From positions 2,324,076 through 2,388,075 of the forward strand of contig JANPWX010000619.1 of assembly GCA_024734555.1 (NCBI GenBank): a stretch of DNA of 64,000 bases, in the 5' to 3' direction. The notes beneath the pieces are model-generated. The model ran no database searches. It saw nothing but the letters and a program-made list of their open reading frames with translations, and had not been told where the DNA came from. A program made the translations under genes and the position numbers. Positions 35,291 to 47,488 of the stretch are shown here, piece after piece. This stretch comes from Trochalopteron elliotii. Lineage: Eukaryota > Chordata > Aves > Passeriformes > Leiothrichidae. Each line of letters opens with the position of its first letter. Within the stretch, counting starts at the first letter, position 1.

Positions 35291-36374
35291 ATTGCAAACT
35301 GATGAGCTCTTCAGCACTCACTGTCTCTTTTCCATGAATAGCTACAGTATTTGCATGCCTTCTCTTACCCCCTCCTGCAGCAAAGTCCCAGCAATCACAG
35401 AAAAGAAATACAAGCTATACAAACTGGTCGTTAGTATCCAGACCACATTTTGGATTTAAAAATTCCTTCCTAAAACATGCACATCTATTTCACTTATACC
35501 AACAGCAATTTTCAAATTTGAAGTGTTAAAAAAGACTGCACCAGTTCACCAGAGGAACAGATGAGAGGTGCAGTGAATAGAATTTTAGTGCTGTTCATTG
35601 TCCTAATTACAGTGAATAATACTTTGGCAGAAAGACCAGAGTCCTTGTTCCAGGAACTTCCAACAATCAACAGACTGTTACCTCACTTATTTACACCAGA
35701 AACCTGATCTTCCAGTCACATGAAGCACGTAGCATGGGCTTTAAGCACATGAACAGTCTGACTTGTTTGGCTCAACTGAGGTCCTGAGGAATGAACCTGA
35801 GACTGAAACACAGGTCCTCCTCATAAAGGCTTTCTAATGTTCTGCATATTGAAATCACTCCAGCCTCTATTTCTCTTCCCCTCTAAAACACCTCTGATGT
35901 ACTCCCTGATGTCCTGTCACCCACCCACCACGCGGGCACGATTTGATCTAAATTGAAAATTCAATTTACTGATGGCTTACTTGCACAAGAGCCTAGTGGA
36001 GTTAAAAGGCACAAGTACACCAGTCACTTAGGAATGGCCAGAGCAGATTGAAAGGTTTGGCTTTGTTTGCAGTAATTACAAAGGTGCTAGCTACATGAAA
36101 GCAGACTCATGAAGTCCAACGCCCCGCTTTTGCTTGCACTGAGAACATATATCCAAATGCAAGACTTGCAAAAGGGTAGAAAATTTTAAAATTCCAGGTC
36201 TCCCCAAATAAACTTCCTTTTATTCATGGGTCATCTAGAGCAATGAAAGCTAACAAGGAATAAACCTAGAACAGGAAATCAAATAATCCTATTTAATTTT
36301 ATGTTGTTGACACAACTTGTTACATGTGTTTCCTACCAGAATAAATGAAATCATAGTCATCTGATTTCCAAATT
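35291..36374. other. Non-coding sequence
   Basis: No gene is recognised. A phrase near 36112 resembles part of a CR1 tail but is too short to call. Confidence 0.6.
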
Positions 36375-36570
36375 ACCATATCTATTGTTTCAGAAATACA
36401 GGGTGTAAATAATTGCAGTGCAATCGCCTGTGTCTGGACCTCTCTCATCCAGAACCGTTATCAGGATTAGCATAAATTACGGTGCCATCTAATAATGAAA
36501 TCACTGAACACTGATTGTGCCAGCTATTTAAACCTGTAATTATTACTCATTAGAAACGTGTTTCACATTA
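36375..36570. promoter_or_regulatory. Candidate conserved non-coding element
   Basis: Unique, non-repetitive block with a bicoid-class core GGATTAG (36474-36480), several homeodomain cores (CTAATAATG, GTAATTATTACTCATTAG) and isolated CpGs in otherwise CpG-poor DNA. No open frame of note. The composition resembles vertebrate developmental enhancers. It lies just upstream of the possible microexon at 36762. Confidence 0.35.
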
Positions 36571-36761
36571 TTTGCCCCTTGCAGGCCCAGAGTTTTTGTC
36601 TAAAGGCTTCTGCAAAGAATTCTACAGAAAAGACTGTGGAGAAATTTGAAACAATAGGCATGAATTTCAGCTGCAAAGACTGTCTGTCAAAAGAAATTTG
36701 TTGTGGGCACCATTCATCCAACCTGAAAGACATTTGTATCTGTCTTTCTGTCTTTTTCCAG

Positions 36762-36811
36762 AGGAAAGCTGGAACAGGCAAGAAAGGAACGCTCTGGTAT
36801 CATTCAGATAG
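36762..36811 (+). other. Candidate 50-nt microexon (unconfirmed)
   Basis: A strong 3' splice-site pattern precedes this block: about 20 pyrimidine-rich bases ending in TTTTTCCAG at 36753-36761. It ends at a GTATGA donor starting at 36812. The interior is purine-rich (GGAAAG, GGCAAGAAAGGAACG), resembling exonic splicing enhancers. It is open in the frame of 36558-36851. At 50 nt it is not a multiple of three. A second acceptor-like TTTGCCCCTTGCAG lies at 36571-36584. It could belong to a lncRNA or be a cryptic exon. Confidence 0.2.
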
Positions 36812-39800
36812 GTATGAAGAATATGTGGTTTTCTGCCTAAGAGGACAGTGATTAGCTCAGAGTGTTTGTTATCACAGTACACAATTAGCATAACAGACTC
36901 TAAATGAAATGAGCTCCTGACCCAGCCAGAGGGAAGACTTTTTGGCAGCTCCTGTCATGGCTAGGTAGGGATAGGCAGCTACCTGGGACACCACACCAAA
37001 GGCAGCTTAGGACAGATACCAGAACGAAAGCAAAAATTACTGTAACCCTTGCATGCTCCTCTGTAAAGGGTTTGCAGAAGACAGCTGATTAAGACTTGTC
37101 AGTTGCCCTTCTGGTTCAAGCTGTTTGCAAGATGAAATGTCTAAGAAGAGGCTCAGATAAGTGCTCTTCAATTCTAATAGATATTTTAAATCCATCTTCC
37201 TTGACAGAGTGAAACCAATTTACTTTTTGCCATCTTCTTCCCACTGCACTGCACATGCAAAAACTTTGTACAGAGGATAAAATAATAGCTTTTGACACTT
37301 TCAGAAGCAAAAAGGTACAAAAACAAGAGAGGATGGACAAGTATATATCATTTTGAAAGAAACACCTGATTACAAAGATCCCAGCTGACAGTGAGCCTAT
37401 TCATCTTCCCTGATGACTCCTTCCAACAGCTGATTCAAGCCACAGTTTAAAGTTCCATTCCTGTGGTGAGTGGGTTCAGTAGACACACAACTCAGCTGCC
37501 AAGGTAGACATTCCCTACAGACTGCAGACCCTCACAGCAACTGGAGACACACCTATGAAGGCTTGAGCACTCTCGAAAGTTTAGCTTGTATTAATGCCTC
37601 ACAAAATTGTAGGAGCCCTTCTCCACTTCAGCCAGGATGCAGAAGGCTAAGAGTCTGTCCCATTTTCTGAACAGAAGGCCCTGACTTTACTTACCACAGG
37701 CTCTGCAACGGGGACAGTCTCCAGCCTTCTGATAATTGAGTGATTCTGCCCAGCTTCCAGCCACTTGCACCAACATATTGCCATGATGCAAGGTCAACAC
37801 CTAATCATGGGATGGGGCATTTAACTAATTGGTTCTGTATCCTTAAATTTCCTACCATCACCTGGAAAGTATTACAAGCCTTACCAGAGGTTATAATTTG
37901 ATATATGCAGAATATAGGAGAAACTATATCCTCCCTTACATGATGTGAGTGCAGCTATTCTTTTTAGCATTCAACAACTAGCAGCTTCAAAAATAAAATA
38001 GAATGCTTTCTTGAATGTGTGGGACACAATATGCTTAAAAAGTAAGACACAACTGTTCTGTTGACAGGTGTTTGCAAATAAAATTAAATATTCCAGGCAA
38101 AGACAATCTAAGCTTTTTGTACCAATATGATGCTACCTGCAGGTATTTACCCTCAGATAAAACTTTGCATTACCTGAATATTGCCTTACTTACGCCTGTA
38201 GTCTGCGATGTTACTACTGCAAATATTTGAAATCCAATGTCTGATGGAATTAATAAGCTGACTTGGCTTAAAAAAATTATTAGGCAGTTCTGTTGTACCA
38301 CTATTAGCTCTAGTTGTCTACATCAGTCAGAATCCTTACAGAACTGAATATCCTTACAGAACCACTCCTTAAAAAAAAAAAAGAGTCATTCTAGGCTATT
38401 CCGATCTGTATCTGTGAATGATGTAGAGCCTGAGTGTATTTTCTTTTTTATTACCAAATAGTCTTCTCTAGGAATTTGCTGGGCACTAAGCCAAATTCTG
38501 TTATTTGGTCTGTCTATCCAACTTTTTGGGTTTTGGCTTTGTCAGGAAAATAAGCCCCTTTCTCTTTCCTAGGGTATATTTCCAAAAATAAGGCTTTTGC
38601 AGGTTTTTTATTTATGTTTCTGGAGAGAAAAAAACTCAAGGAGACTTTTTATTAAAAATAAAACAAGAACGTAGATAATTTGTCAGTGTCAGTAACCTTG
38701 AACCTAGACTGTGTGGACAACACTGGTTTCTGTTGCACAGGATGAAGGATACACCAAATGGGGCAAAAATATCCATCTTACACAGAATTGTTAAACTTCA
38801 TTAAAACTGTTGAAATCTTTAAATTATTTGTAGTTTATAAAATAAATCGGTATTCTCTAACACCAAACTGCAATTCTATTCAAATTATTGTTCTACTTTT
38901 TCTTTTTGACAGTAGAAACCAGGAATTTTCTTTCCATTTGACTGTAATATTATATTTGGTGCATTTATTCTGTTTTCTTCAAATAGAAGTGGTGATGTGG
39001 GGTGACAAGAAAACAGATCTCATATTACCATATATTTATACTCTGTAGAAGGAATGATGGTGCATTAATAGGTTTATTAAAGAAGACTGATGTCCTCCAG
39101 GCACATAAAAGGACAAGGCATCAACCAGCTTCACAATTATCAACTCACTACCTATTTGTTTACCCAATTTAACATACTAAAAACTAATCAAAGAGGAGAG
39201 ATTGGGGAAAATGGATAGTTTAAAATAGCAACAGTTAGCAAATACATCATTGGAGAGCTGAGAGATTTGCACATCTTGGACAAGATACCCCAGCTCTGAA
39301 GTGGTTTCACCATTTTAATATGGATTAATTGCCTTGGTCATATTTCATTGCAAGGTTGTGTTAAAGCTTTGATTAAGAATTATCTTAGCATGCCTCTGAC
39401 CAAGGGAGAAAAAGGAGCACTGCTGTTGCTGTTGGTACAAGAGCAAGCCAACAGTCAGTCATTCAAAGGAACTGTGTTAATGATACAAAACATGTGCTTT
39501 GTACTATTTTGTTTATTTTATACCTGCTTTCATCTCCTTACCATCTCATACAAGATAATTACTAAAGAAAGCATTAAAGCAAAATTAGATAAAAATTTCC
39601 CGATTTCCTAGTCATATGATTACAGATAAAAGTAAGGCTACCTGGAAACACTACTTTATTATAAATATGAAGGGAAAAACAGTAAGTCCTAAAACACCTG
39701 AGATACCAGACCTTAAATGAAACACTTCTCAATGGCCTGAAATAGCAGTAAGAGCCTCAGAGGAGGTAGAATAGGAAATCAAGCACCTCTGTGTAGTCAG

Positions 39801-40556
39801 CAGTACACACTGAACATACTTTAGCATGGGTAAGATAAAAATGCTATTATCACAATTAATAAGTGTTAGTATATAAGGTTTGTTGAGAGATGTATAAATA
39901 TTTTCCCATTACAATGTGCACGTGTTCACATGCAGATGTATTTAAATACGATATAATGCACTGGTATAAAGAAAACTGGGAATTGAAATCTTAGTATGGT
40001 TATGTCTCCATAAATGCCTGCCTAATAGCTCCAGGTCAGCAAGCCCTCAGCAATAGATGGCCTAGCTCCAAGCTGTAAGCAAAGCAATATGGTTCTAGCC
40101 TAAAAAAAACCACAAAAAAATTACACCATGAAAACTGGCTTTATAAATAAAGGAGATAATAGCGTGGATGCTTAGAAGTCATTTCTCTCCACATAAGAGA
40201 GTAAGATCTCTCTGGTATTTCTACATGTAAATTCTGAGTCTTAACCTCTCTGGGAGAGATAAATGTGATATCAGACTCTAGAGCATTACATATTCTCTCT
40301 GTCTCTGTCCCTTTCTCTCTGTATATATTAATTTTATAGATCTTTTTATTGTCTCAACTACACTGGTTGCGTGAGAAGCAGAACAATAGGCCAAGTACTT
40401 CCATTTCACACATGCCACCTCCATAATTCAACAAAGAACAGTAAAGAAGATCTATAAACTTGTTATAAATCAGTGCCCTAAACTAAATTAACCATTGAAA
40501 TAGATTACCATAAAAATAATGTCATAAAAATATTCTTCACCTTTCTAGTCCATGCA
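36812..40556. other. Non-coding sequence
   Basis: No gene is recognised. An 18-bp unit containing ATCCTTACAGAAC is partly duplicated at 38332-38362. The plus frames of 87-96 codons at 38758-39048 and 39348-39611 lie in AT-rich sequence and have no known motif. Confidence 0.65.
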
Positions 40557-40574
40557 TGTGTGTGTGTGTGTGTG
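40557..40574 (+). repeat. (TG)9 microsatellite
   Basis: Nine perfect TG units, followed after CT by a further short TG run. A typical, probably length-variable dinucleotide microsatellite. Confidence 0.95.
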
Positions 40575-42354
40575 CTTGTGTGTGCCCACACTTGGTCTGT
40601 TATCCCAGCGCCAAGGCCAGTGGTCATGCTAACCATGTGGCAACATCCCTTTCACAGCCTTGGAGGAGACAGCAAGCAGGCCTGTGAGGATGAGCTTTAA
40701 TATCTCTGTGTCTGGAAAAGTAACTCATAAATAGATCCCCTAACTACATAACTCACCTTTAGCAGCAGTGAGTCAGCCCCGCTTTCTTATTTGCAGTGAA
40801 GCTCTAGTATTTCGGGCTCTATTTCTGAGGCACTTTTAGAAAAAAGATAAAACCAATCAAGTATCAGGGTAAAGGATATGGCAATTCAAGCAATACAGGC
40901 TTTTCCAAGTCTGGGTCCTCCTCTGCTGTCCCCACTCCCCCAGTATTTGACCGTCATATACATTAAGTTCCATGAGAAAGACATGTGCAAATACACAGAG
41001 AGTATACAGAGATGACTGGATAAAATTCATTTCTGGACTGATATGGCAGCGGTTCAGAGCCATAGAGCTGCTAGGAGTTCTTCTGACCAGCTGATAATCA
41101 CTCTGTAAAAAGACATTAGGAGAGCACAGCCCAGGGTGGTGCTTTCCTTAACCACCTCCAGCAGTGTTTTCTCCTGAGCTCACATATTGCTATAATTTAG
41201 TTCACAGTCATCATGTGGGAGCACACCTGTATTACATGGTTGTTGTCTAACTTTAGCCATCAAAGCGGCTTTTTAAAATCTGAAAGTGCCACACCTCCAG
41301 GCACAACAAAAACAATCCCTGAGAACCAGTAGCACCAAGGCAAGTAACTCAGCCCCTATACTGGCCTCCCTCTACAGCTTGCCATTCCTGATAGACTTTC
41401 TCAACCTCGACAAGAAAATTCTCTCAACAAAAGTGAAATCTTCCAGAAAGGCAGTTCAGCTGCTTGACATGGTAGAATTGTGCAGCAGCCACCCGGCACA
41501 ACCAGGGTCTCATCAGCATGGGAAGCATTGCCTTTGGTGAAAAATGAGAATAGAGCACAAAGAACAACTAGGCCCAGACAATAAAATGTGTTAAAACCCA
41601 AGAAGACTGCTCTCTTTCTTGCTAGTGAAATGCAGAAGAGAATGTGGAGAGCAACAACCACCTCATGAATAGGAAAGAGAAAGCCTGGGGAAAACATGTA
41701 AGGTCTGAACTGAAGGAGAGGGAGCTGTGATGCATGACAGAACAGAAAACAGGTGTTTAGGAGGTATCAGTCATTGTCTCAGCCCACTTTAAAGGGCTGG
41801 TCAACACTCCAGGAAGAGCCTGTGAGGTATTTCCTTACTGGGGATTTTAGAACTGGACAGGAGACATGGATCACACTGAGGAAATGGATTTATTTCTTCC
41901 TGCTCACTGGGATCACATGTATAGAGCCTGAGTTTTCCACAACTCAATGCTGGTGCATTTGGTGGGTTCAAGTCTTTATTTTGTTCTGATATAGGACACA
42001 CTGTTGCTGTAAAGAGTCAAGCAGATCACAGTCAACTAAAGTTTCCTTCATTTGAAATGAGCTCTATCTCAAAGAACAGTCTGTCATTAGTGGAGCTAGG
42101 GCTGAGAGAGTAGGTGCTGAACTAGGATGGAAGTAAATTAAGCAGCTATACAGAGTTGTAACATGAATTTCCTAATGTAACTGACACAGAAGTTAATCCA
42201 AACTGTGCAGCAATTCCCTTTTTCATACACTGTGGGAAGTAATGGGCTTCAAAGCATCATTCCCCCTGAAGAGGAAGGACTGTACATTTTGTTTTTAAAT
42301 GCCTCAGTCTGACAGATAAGATAAACTCATCCTTCAAGATAGAACAGTCTTCAT
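40575..42354. other. Non-coding sequence
   Basis: No gene is recognised. Frames at 41286-41540 (+) and 41401-41697 (-) overlap on opposite strands and have no recognisable product. Confidence 0.65.
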
Positions 42355-42500
42355 GCCATTCCAAATAATCTTTGTTAGAAACGCACTGAACTGCTGGGCC
42401 AGTTAATAACGACATCACATTTTATTTATATGGTTCCCATCTGCTAAAGCCTTCTAGGCAGCCCACAATGGGTTTGATTTTTGGCCAGAATTTAGCGTAG
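42355..42500. promoter_or_regulatory. Candidate regulatory block
   Basis: Unique sequence with a homeodomain-like core next to a CRE-like half-site (GTTAATAACGACATCA, 42401-42416), AACGCAC and TTTATTTATATGG. It has no repeat or frame. Enhancer function is inferred only from motif density. Confidence 0.2.
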
Positions 42501-45500
42501 CTTCTGTTTATATGGATGCAAATAACAGCAGTTGGATGGCTGTGTGCATAAACAGGTCTGACTACTAATCTTTGTGGCCACAATGCATGGTTTTATTCCT
42601 TCACACAATAACAAGATGTCCATCTGAAAAATCCCTCTGACAAAGAATACAAATTGTGAAAAAGAACTAAGTTTTTCTGAGTTTGAATGGTTTCAAAGAA
42701 TCCAGCACTGGCCTTGGCAGCCTCATGAAAGGGCATCACCACTATGACCACTGCTTAGCAAGCACCCCAGACTTCACACTCCCCAGGATGGGGCACAGCC
42801 CTTCAAAACAGAAAGAGCTAGATGTTCATTTCCTCCTCCCATCACCTCTTCTCTCACTCATCACATTATCTTCCCCACTGTCAGCCAGCCCTAACTCCCT
42901 TTGTCACCCAACACTGCAGGCATCTCTCTGCCAATGTCCTTCCCCTCTTCCTTGCCTTCTTTCTGAGCTCTGTTTCAGCTGTTTTCATGCTCCTCCCAGC
43001 CTGTTTTCTTACTCAGGGCACTGGCTTCTCCAATGGCCCCTTCCTACACCACCCAGTGCTGCCACTGCCATGTGCACTGATCTCCATGCTCTTGCTCGGC
43101 ACTGCCTCCCACATGTCCTTCACCAACACACTTCAGCAGTGGATGACTGCCTTCTCTCTTTGGTGTCTGAGTAGCACAGATTTCATCTTTTTGCCTTTCA
43201 TGCTGAAAAGATGGAAATATGAATACCCTGTCGAGTTCAGTGCTTATTGTCTGGAGTGCTTCTATCAACTTGATGGCAGTGAGCACGGTGCCTGGCAGTG
43301 CTCACCGAGCTGGGCCTCTGGATAATGGGGATATTTATAGTATATGCATTGCTTATGTACCAATAGCTGCCAAAGTAGTAAACAAACAAATGCTCTCCAT
43401 AAAACAATGAGAAAGTAGGATCATAATCTTTGATCGATGAATGAAGATGACAGGTTTAAAAAGGCATCCTCGCTCTTTTATGCAGATTGCTTTTCCAACT
43501 GCCTGAATCTCAGCCAGCATGAGGAGGTTGAAAGTCTGGAAATGGATTGGGAAGAGCAATTACACACTTTGCAATCCGCCCACTGTTGGAGAAGGATGTA
43601 AATGTGTGTGCAGCACTGACCCTACAGGGCAAGAGATGCAAGAGGACGGTCTCTCCAGCTGCCAAGAGGGACAGCCGAGAGCCACACTGAAAGATGTGCA
43701 CCCTGCAAGCTTTATCTGCAGGAGCAGGATATGGACAGGACATAACAAAAAACTTGTCAGGCCCTTTGAGACAGATCTGCAACTCAGCAGGGACTTCCCA
43801 GATTGGTGGAGACCTCAGTGGGTGTAAGAATGATCTTCTACAGAAGCTAATCTTTAGAGCATTTCATTGATGTTTGCAACCTGAATATACTCCAGGAGGA
43901 TAAGTCGAGGGATGGCTCATCCAATAAGTCCCTCAACAGGATGCATTAGAGAGACTTGTTAAAACTAAGATCCATATATTGCTCTGGATCTAAGCTTTAA
44001 ATCAGTGTCAAATCTGCCTGCAAAGCCTAAATTTTCATTTGCATTTCCCTCCATATACCCCCATTAAAATGAAGACATGCTCAGTGCAAGTACATTTTTG
44101 TTTAAACTCAGATATAAACTAATCAATCTGCGAGTCTGAGCATGGCTCCATACACCTTCCTGGAAGTCCAGAGAGATTTAAAATCAGTGATCTTGATCAA
44201 GACATTGAATAACTGATTAAATTCCACTTAGATGTTTGTTTAGGAACTACCTCAGTAAATTGCAATAAGTGTGGTTTAAAAAGCAGCTTAACAGAAAATG
44301 TGGGATGGTTTTATCACACTAATCCAAGACAGTTCATGGTGGTTTTGAACTATTACATGTGAATGGCCTGACTTCCAGATTGGCATGCAGTAATAACTAT
44401 AAGTTACATCAGTGGGTGATCCTATCTTTGAAAACCAGGCCATTAGAGACATTTACCTTGAAATCATATTAAAAATATTAAAATATAATATCAGTGTGGA
44501 GCCACTAAAATAGTATTATTATGAAAGATCTGTATTACCCAAATAAGAACCATTATTTGTTGATTGAAATACAGAATAAAATTAATGTTGATGACTCAAC
44601 TAACAACTTCATATTTAAACAAGTTTCAAGCAAAGGCTCCTCAGGCATTATGAAGATGGGAAGCATAAACATGCCATCACAATTTTAGGTAGGCAGAATG
44701 CAATTATCCAAATTGGATTCTGGCCAGAACAATGGGTACTACCCCCTCCTATTCTTGTTTTTAAAAAAGCTCCCTGACAAAAGCGACAACAGCTGTTACG
44801 AGAGAGGAATCGATCACTTGCTCACACTACCCACATACTTGATTTAAACATCCTCAATTTCTAACACAGACAAACAGCAAAGAGGAAGAAACTGGCCAAT
44901 CACCTACATGTGGAAAGTTGCATGCTAATATTCTCCTTCCTCTTGGACTTTATGCAGGAAAAATTCAAATTTCTTACTTGAAGTGCTTTAATTTTTCCTG
45001 GGAGATGGGGGTCCAGAGCTGCTTTGAGTGGGGTGAACTTGCTGGGAAGATATTACCCTGTTGGGCAAGACTTACTGAGAGATATAGGGGGAAAAATGTG
45101 TGTCTCCTCAACCATCCCACACCCCTGCCACTCTCCTGTATGCATAGCATTTGTTACACACCTGCTGCTGCATCTTCCTCATTTCTCTTTGCACCCTAAG
45201 TCACAAGGATCTTTCCTGATAAACGGGCCTTGCAGATACAGATGGTAATTAGCTTTGTGCCCACTGAGGTGAGCATGAAGTTCAGAGCTCACAAGAATTC
45301 TCCCTGTACCAAGATGGGACTGCAGAGAACTGATCCCCTCTAGAATCTACTCCACAACTTTAGCATCCCAAAATAAATATTCTCAAAAGAGAAGTCTTCT
45401 CCCTACCATTTCTCCTTAAATTACAAGACATTACGTAGTCTCTCTGGGATTCAAGTATCATCTCAATCACAGAACAACCTCTAATAGTCATTCAGGATTC

Positions 45501-47457
45501 ACAAAAGCCCTGTTTCAGTGGAGCACTCAAGCCTGACTCCAGATGATCAGAAACTGCAGGTCAGGAAAGCACTCACATCCTGGAAAAAATGGTAGAATAT
45601 AGGTACACGTTTAAATCCCCCCTGGATAGAGAGGACGTTATTCACACTTAAAAAATGCTTTTCTTTTTGGGGCTCAAGATTCCCAGAAGAATTGCACAGG
45701 ACCAGTACTGAAGCCTGCCAAAAAAACCCCCAACATTATCTCCATCCCTTTGCTCCTGAAATGCCTCCAGAACTGTTAGCAGACCAAGGCTATTCTAGAA
45801 CTAAAAAGGGAAATTTATTCAACAAGCACTATAGCAGGTGGCAGCTGCTAAACAATCTGCCACCAATCAGCAGTTTATGAAAGAGAGTAAAGAATCCAAT
45901 AATAACTCACAGTTGGGGAGGGAGACACCAAGCCTGCAGTTATTGAGGGAAGTTCATAACAACACAGAGTCAACTCTTCAGCAAAATTATTTCTCCTAAA
46001 ATCTGCTTAATTGCTGAAGTTGGCACTCCCCAGCTCCTGCAGTCAGGACAGCCACAGCTGACCCACCATAATGTAAGCTGTATGTTGGAGCTGGGAGGCT
46101 TCTTAGGAGGGCTGAGTTGGTAAAAACTGAGGCTGGTGGGAAACCCAAATAATTTTATCTCTGTTCTTTTGACCATTTCCTTCTCATGGAGAAAGTCTAT
46201 CCTTATGCAAGAGCTCTAGATTTTTAGGACATCCAGCCTTTTCCAAGATGTAAGTAGGCAGATCAGTCAACGGCACAATTTTCTCCAATACCTTCATGGT
46301 GCCAGTCTGGTGAGGTGGAGCTCAGGCTGTACAAACTATGAGGAAGATGGTGAAGGTGGTGTGCCAGGGCACCTGAGCCCATCTGCAGGTTCCTGTACTA
46401 CTTCATCTCCAGTGAACTGAGTTTGCTGTGGTTACTTAGAACTCAAAATCCTGCAGGTATGAAATTAAGCAAAATAGATCTGAGTTCAGCTTCTGAGGAC
46501 TAAGACAACTCCATCCAGCCTCACAGTAAATCTATTTTTTTTCCAGTTATATTACAGCACCATCTACAGGCCTTTCCTGATGGAAGCCTTGCCTCAGACA
46601 GGTTGTTTCACTATCTCTGTATAAATATTTTGTGGTTCAGCAGCATGTCTAGAGCAGTGACAGACTGCACAGCGCAGTTTTGTGTAAATGGGGCAAAACG
46701 CCACTAGACTGGGCTGAGAAAGTAGTTGGGTTACAGTTGACAGACAGGTTTGCTCCGTCACAAGATGTAGCTAATTAGTGAGTGACCTTGGATTTCTATA
46801 GTTTGACTCTAAAGCAAATGTAGGGTCCATCAATTCATTTTTACTTTAAACATTCAACTAAAATTGCATTTTAGTTTTACAGTTCTGTTTAGAACAGTTG
46901 AACCAGAACTGCAAGAGAGAAAAGTAAAAATGCAGAAATCAGATTTCAGGTAAAAATGGAACAATAGATTTTTACTGCTAGTATAGGATGAAAATACTAC
47001 TGTCCATGTAGGACCACATATATGAATGTAGTAAGAAAAGTTGATCCACCAGGATTCATTATTCTCATCTTAGCTGTTTGACACAGGTAGAACTCTCTAC
47101 AAGACATCTGGCTCATCTCTTTCTGGAGACTATTATTTGCTAAATTACATGACAGAACAAAAGAAATGTAATTGCTGCTATGTATTTATAAGATCCTGGG
47201 ATAAGCACTGGCTCCATGTGAAGGGGGGTGTGATGAAGCAAACCTACAGGACAGCAGTTATTTTTAGTAAAATAGCATCTCCTCATGCAAAATTTATCTG
47301 CCATATGAAAACAGTTCTGTCTTCATCCGAAACATCAAACCACAAACACAATGTAGATTGGTCATTTCTGGCACCAAATGCAGTCACGTGAAATCCACGA
47401 GAAAGATCCAAACAAGCAGGAACTAAATGGGAATCAAAAACTCCAAAGACTGAGGGG
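42501..47457. other. Non-coding sequence with pyrimidine-rich open frames
   Basis: Two plus-strand frames of 163 and 167 codons (42683-43174 and 42822-43325) are the longest in the window. They overlap each other in different frames across a C/T-rich strand that lacks stop codons, and the peptides are mostly S, P, L, H and C with no domain. The block at 44455-44620 is very AT-rich. No gene is recognised anywhere in this stretch. Confidence 0.6.

Positions 47458-47485
<28 letters not shown>
47458..47485 (+). repeat. Poly-A tract, 28 A
   Basis: A pure A28 homopolymer. The upstream sequence shows no AATAAA at the usual distance and no mRNA-like frame, and no flanking target duplication was found, so a processed pseudogene is not supported. 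Confidence 0.9.

Positions 47486-47488
<3 letters not shown>

Noticed and set aside
36100..36130. CATGAAGTCCAACGCCCC as a CR1 tail
   Set aside because: A single short phrase without neighbouring CR1 sequence.
42683..43325. Longest open frames in the window (163 and 167 codons), overlapping on the plus strand
   Set aside because: They use different frames over the same C/T-rich strand, where stop codons are depleted. The peptides are low-complexity S/P/L/H-rich with no domain or splice context.
30422..47485. A27 (30422-30448) and A28 (47458-47485) as tails of processed pseudogenes
   Set aside because: No mRNA-like sequence, poly(A) signal or target-site duplication was seen at either run.
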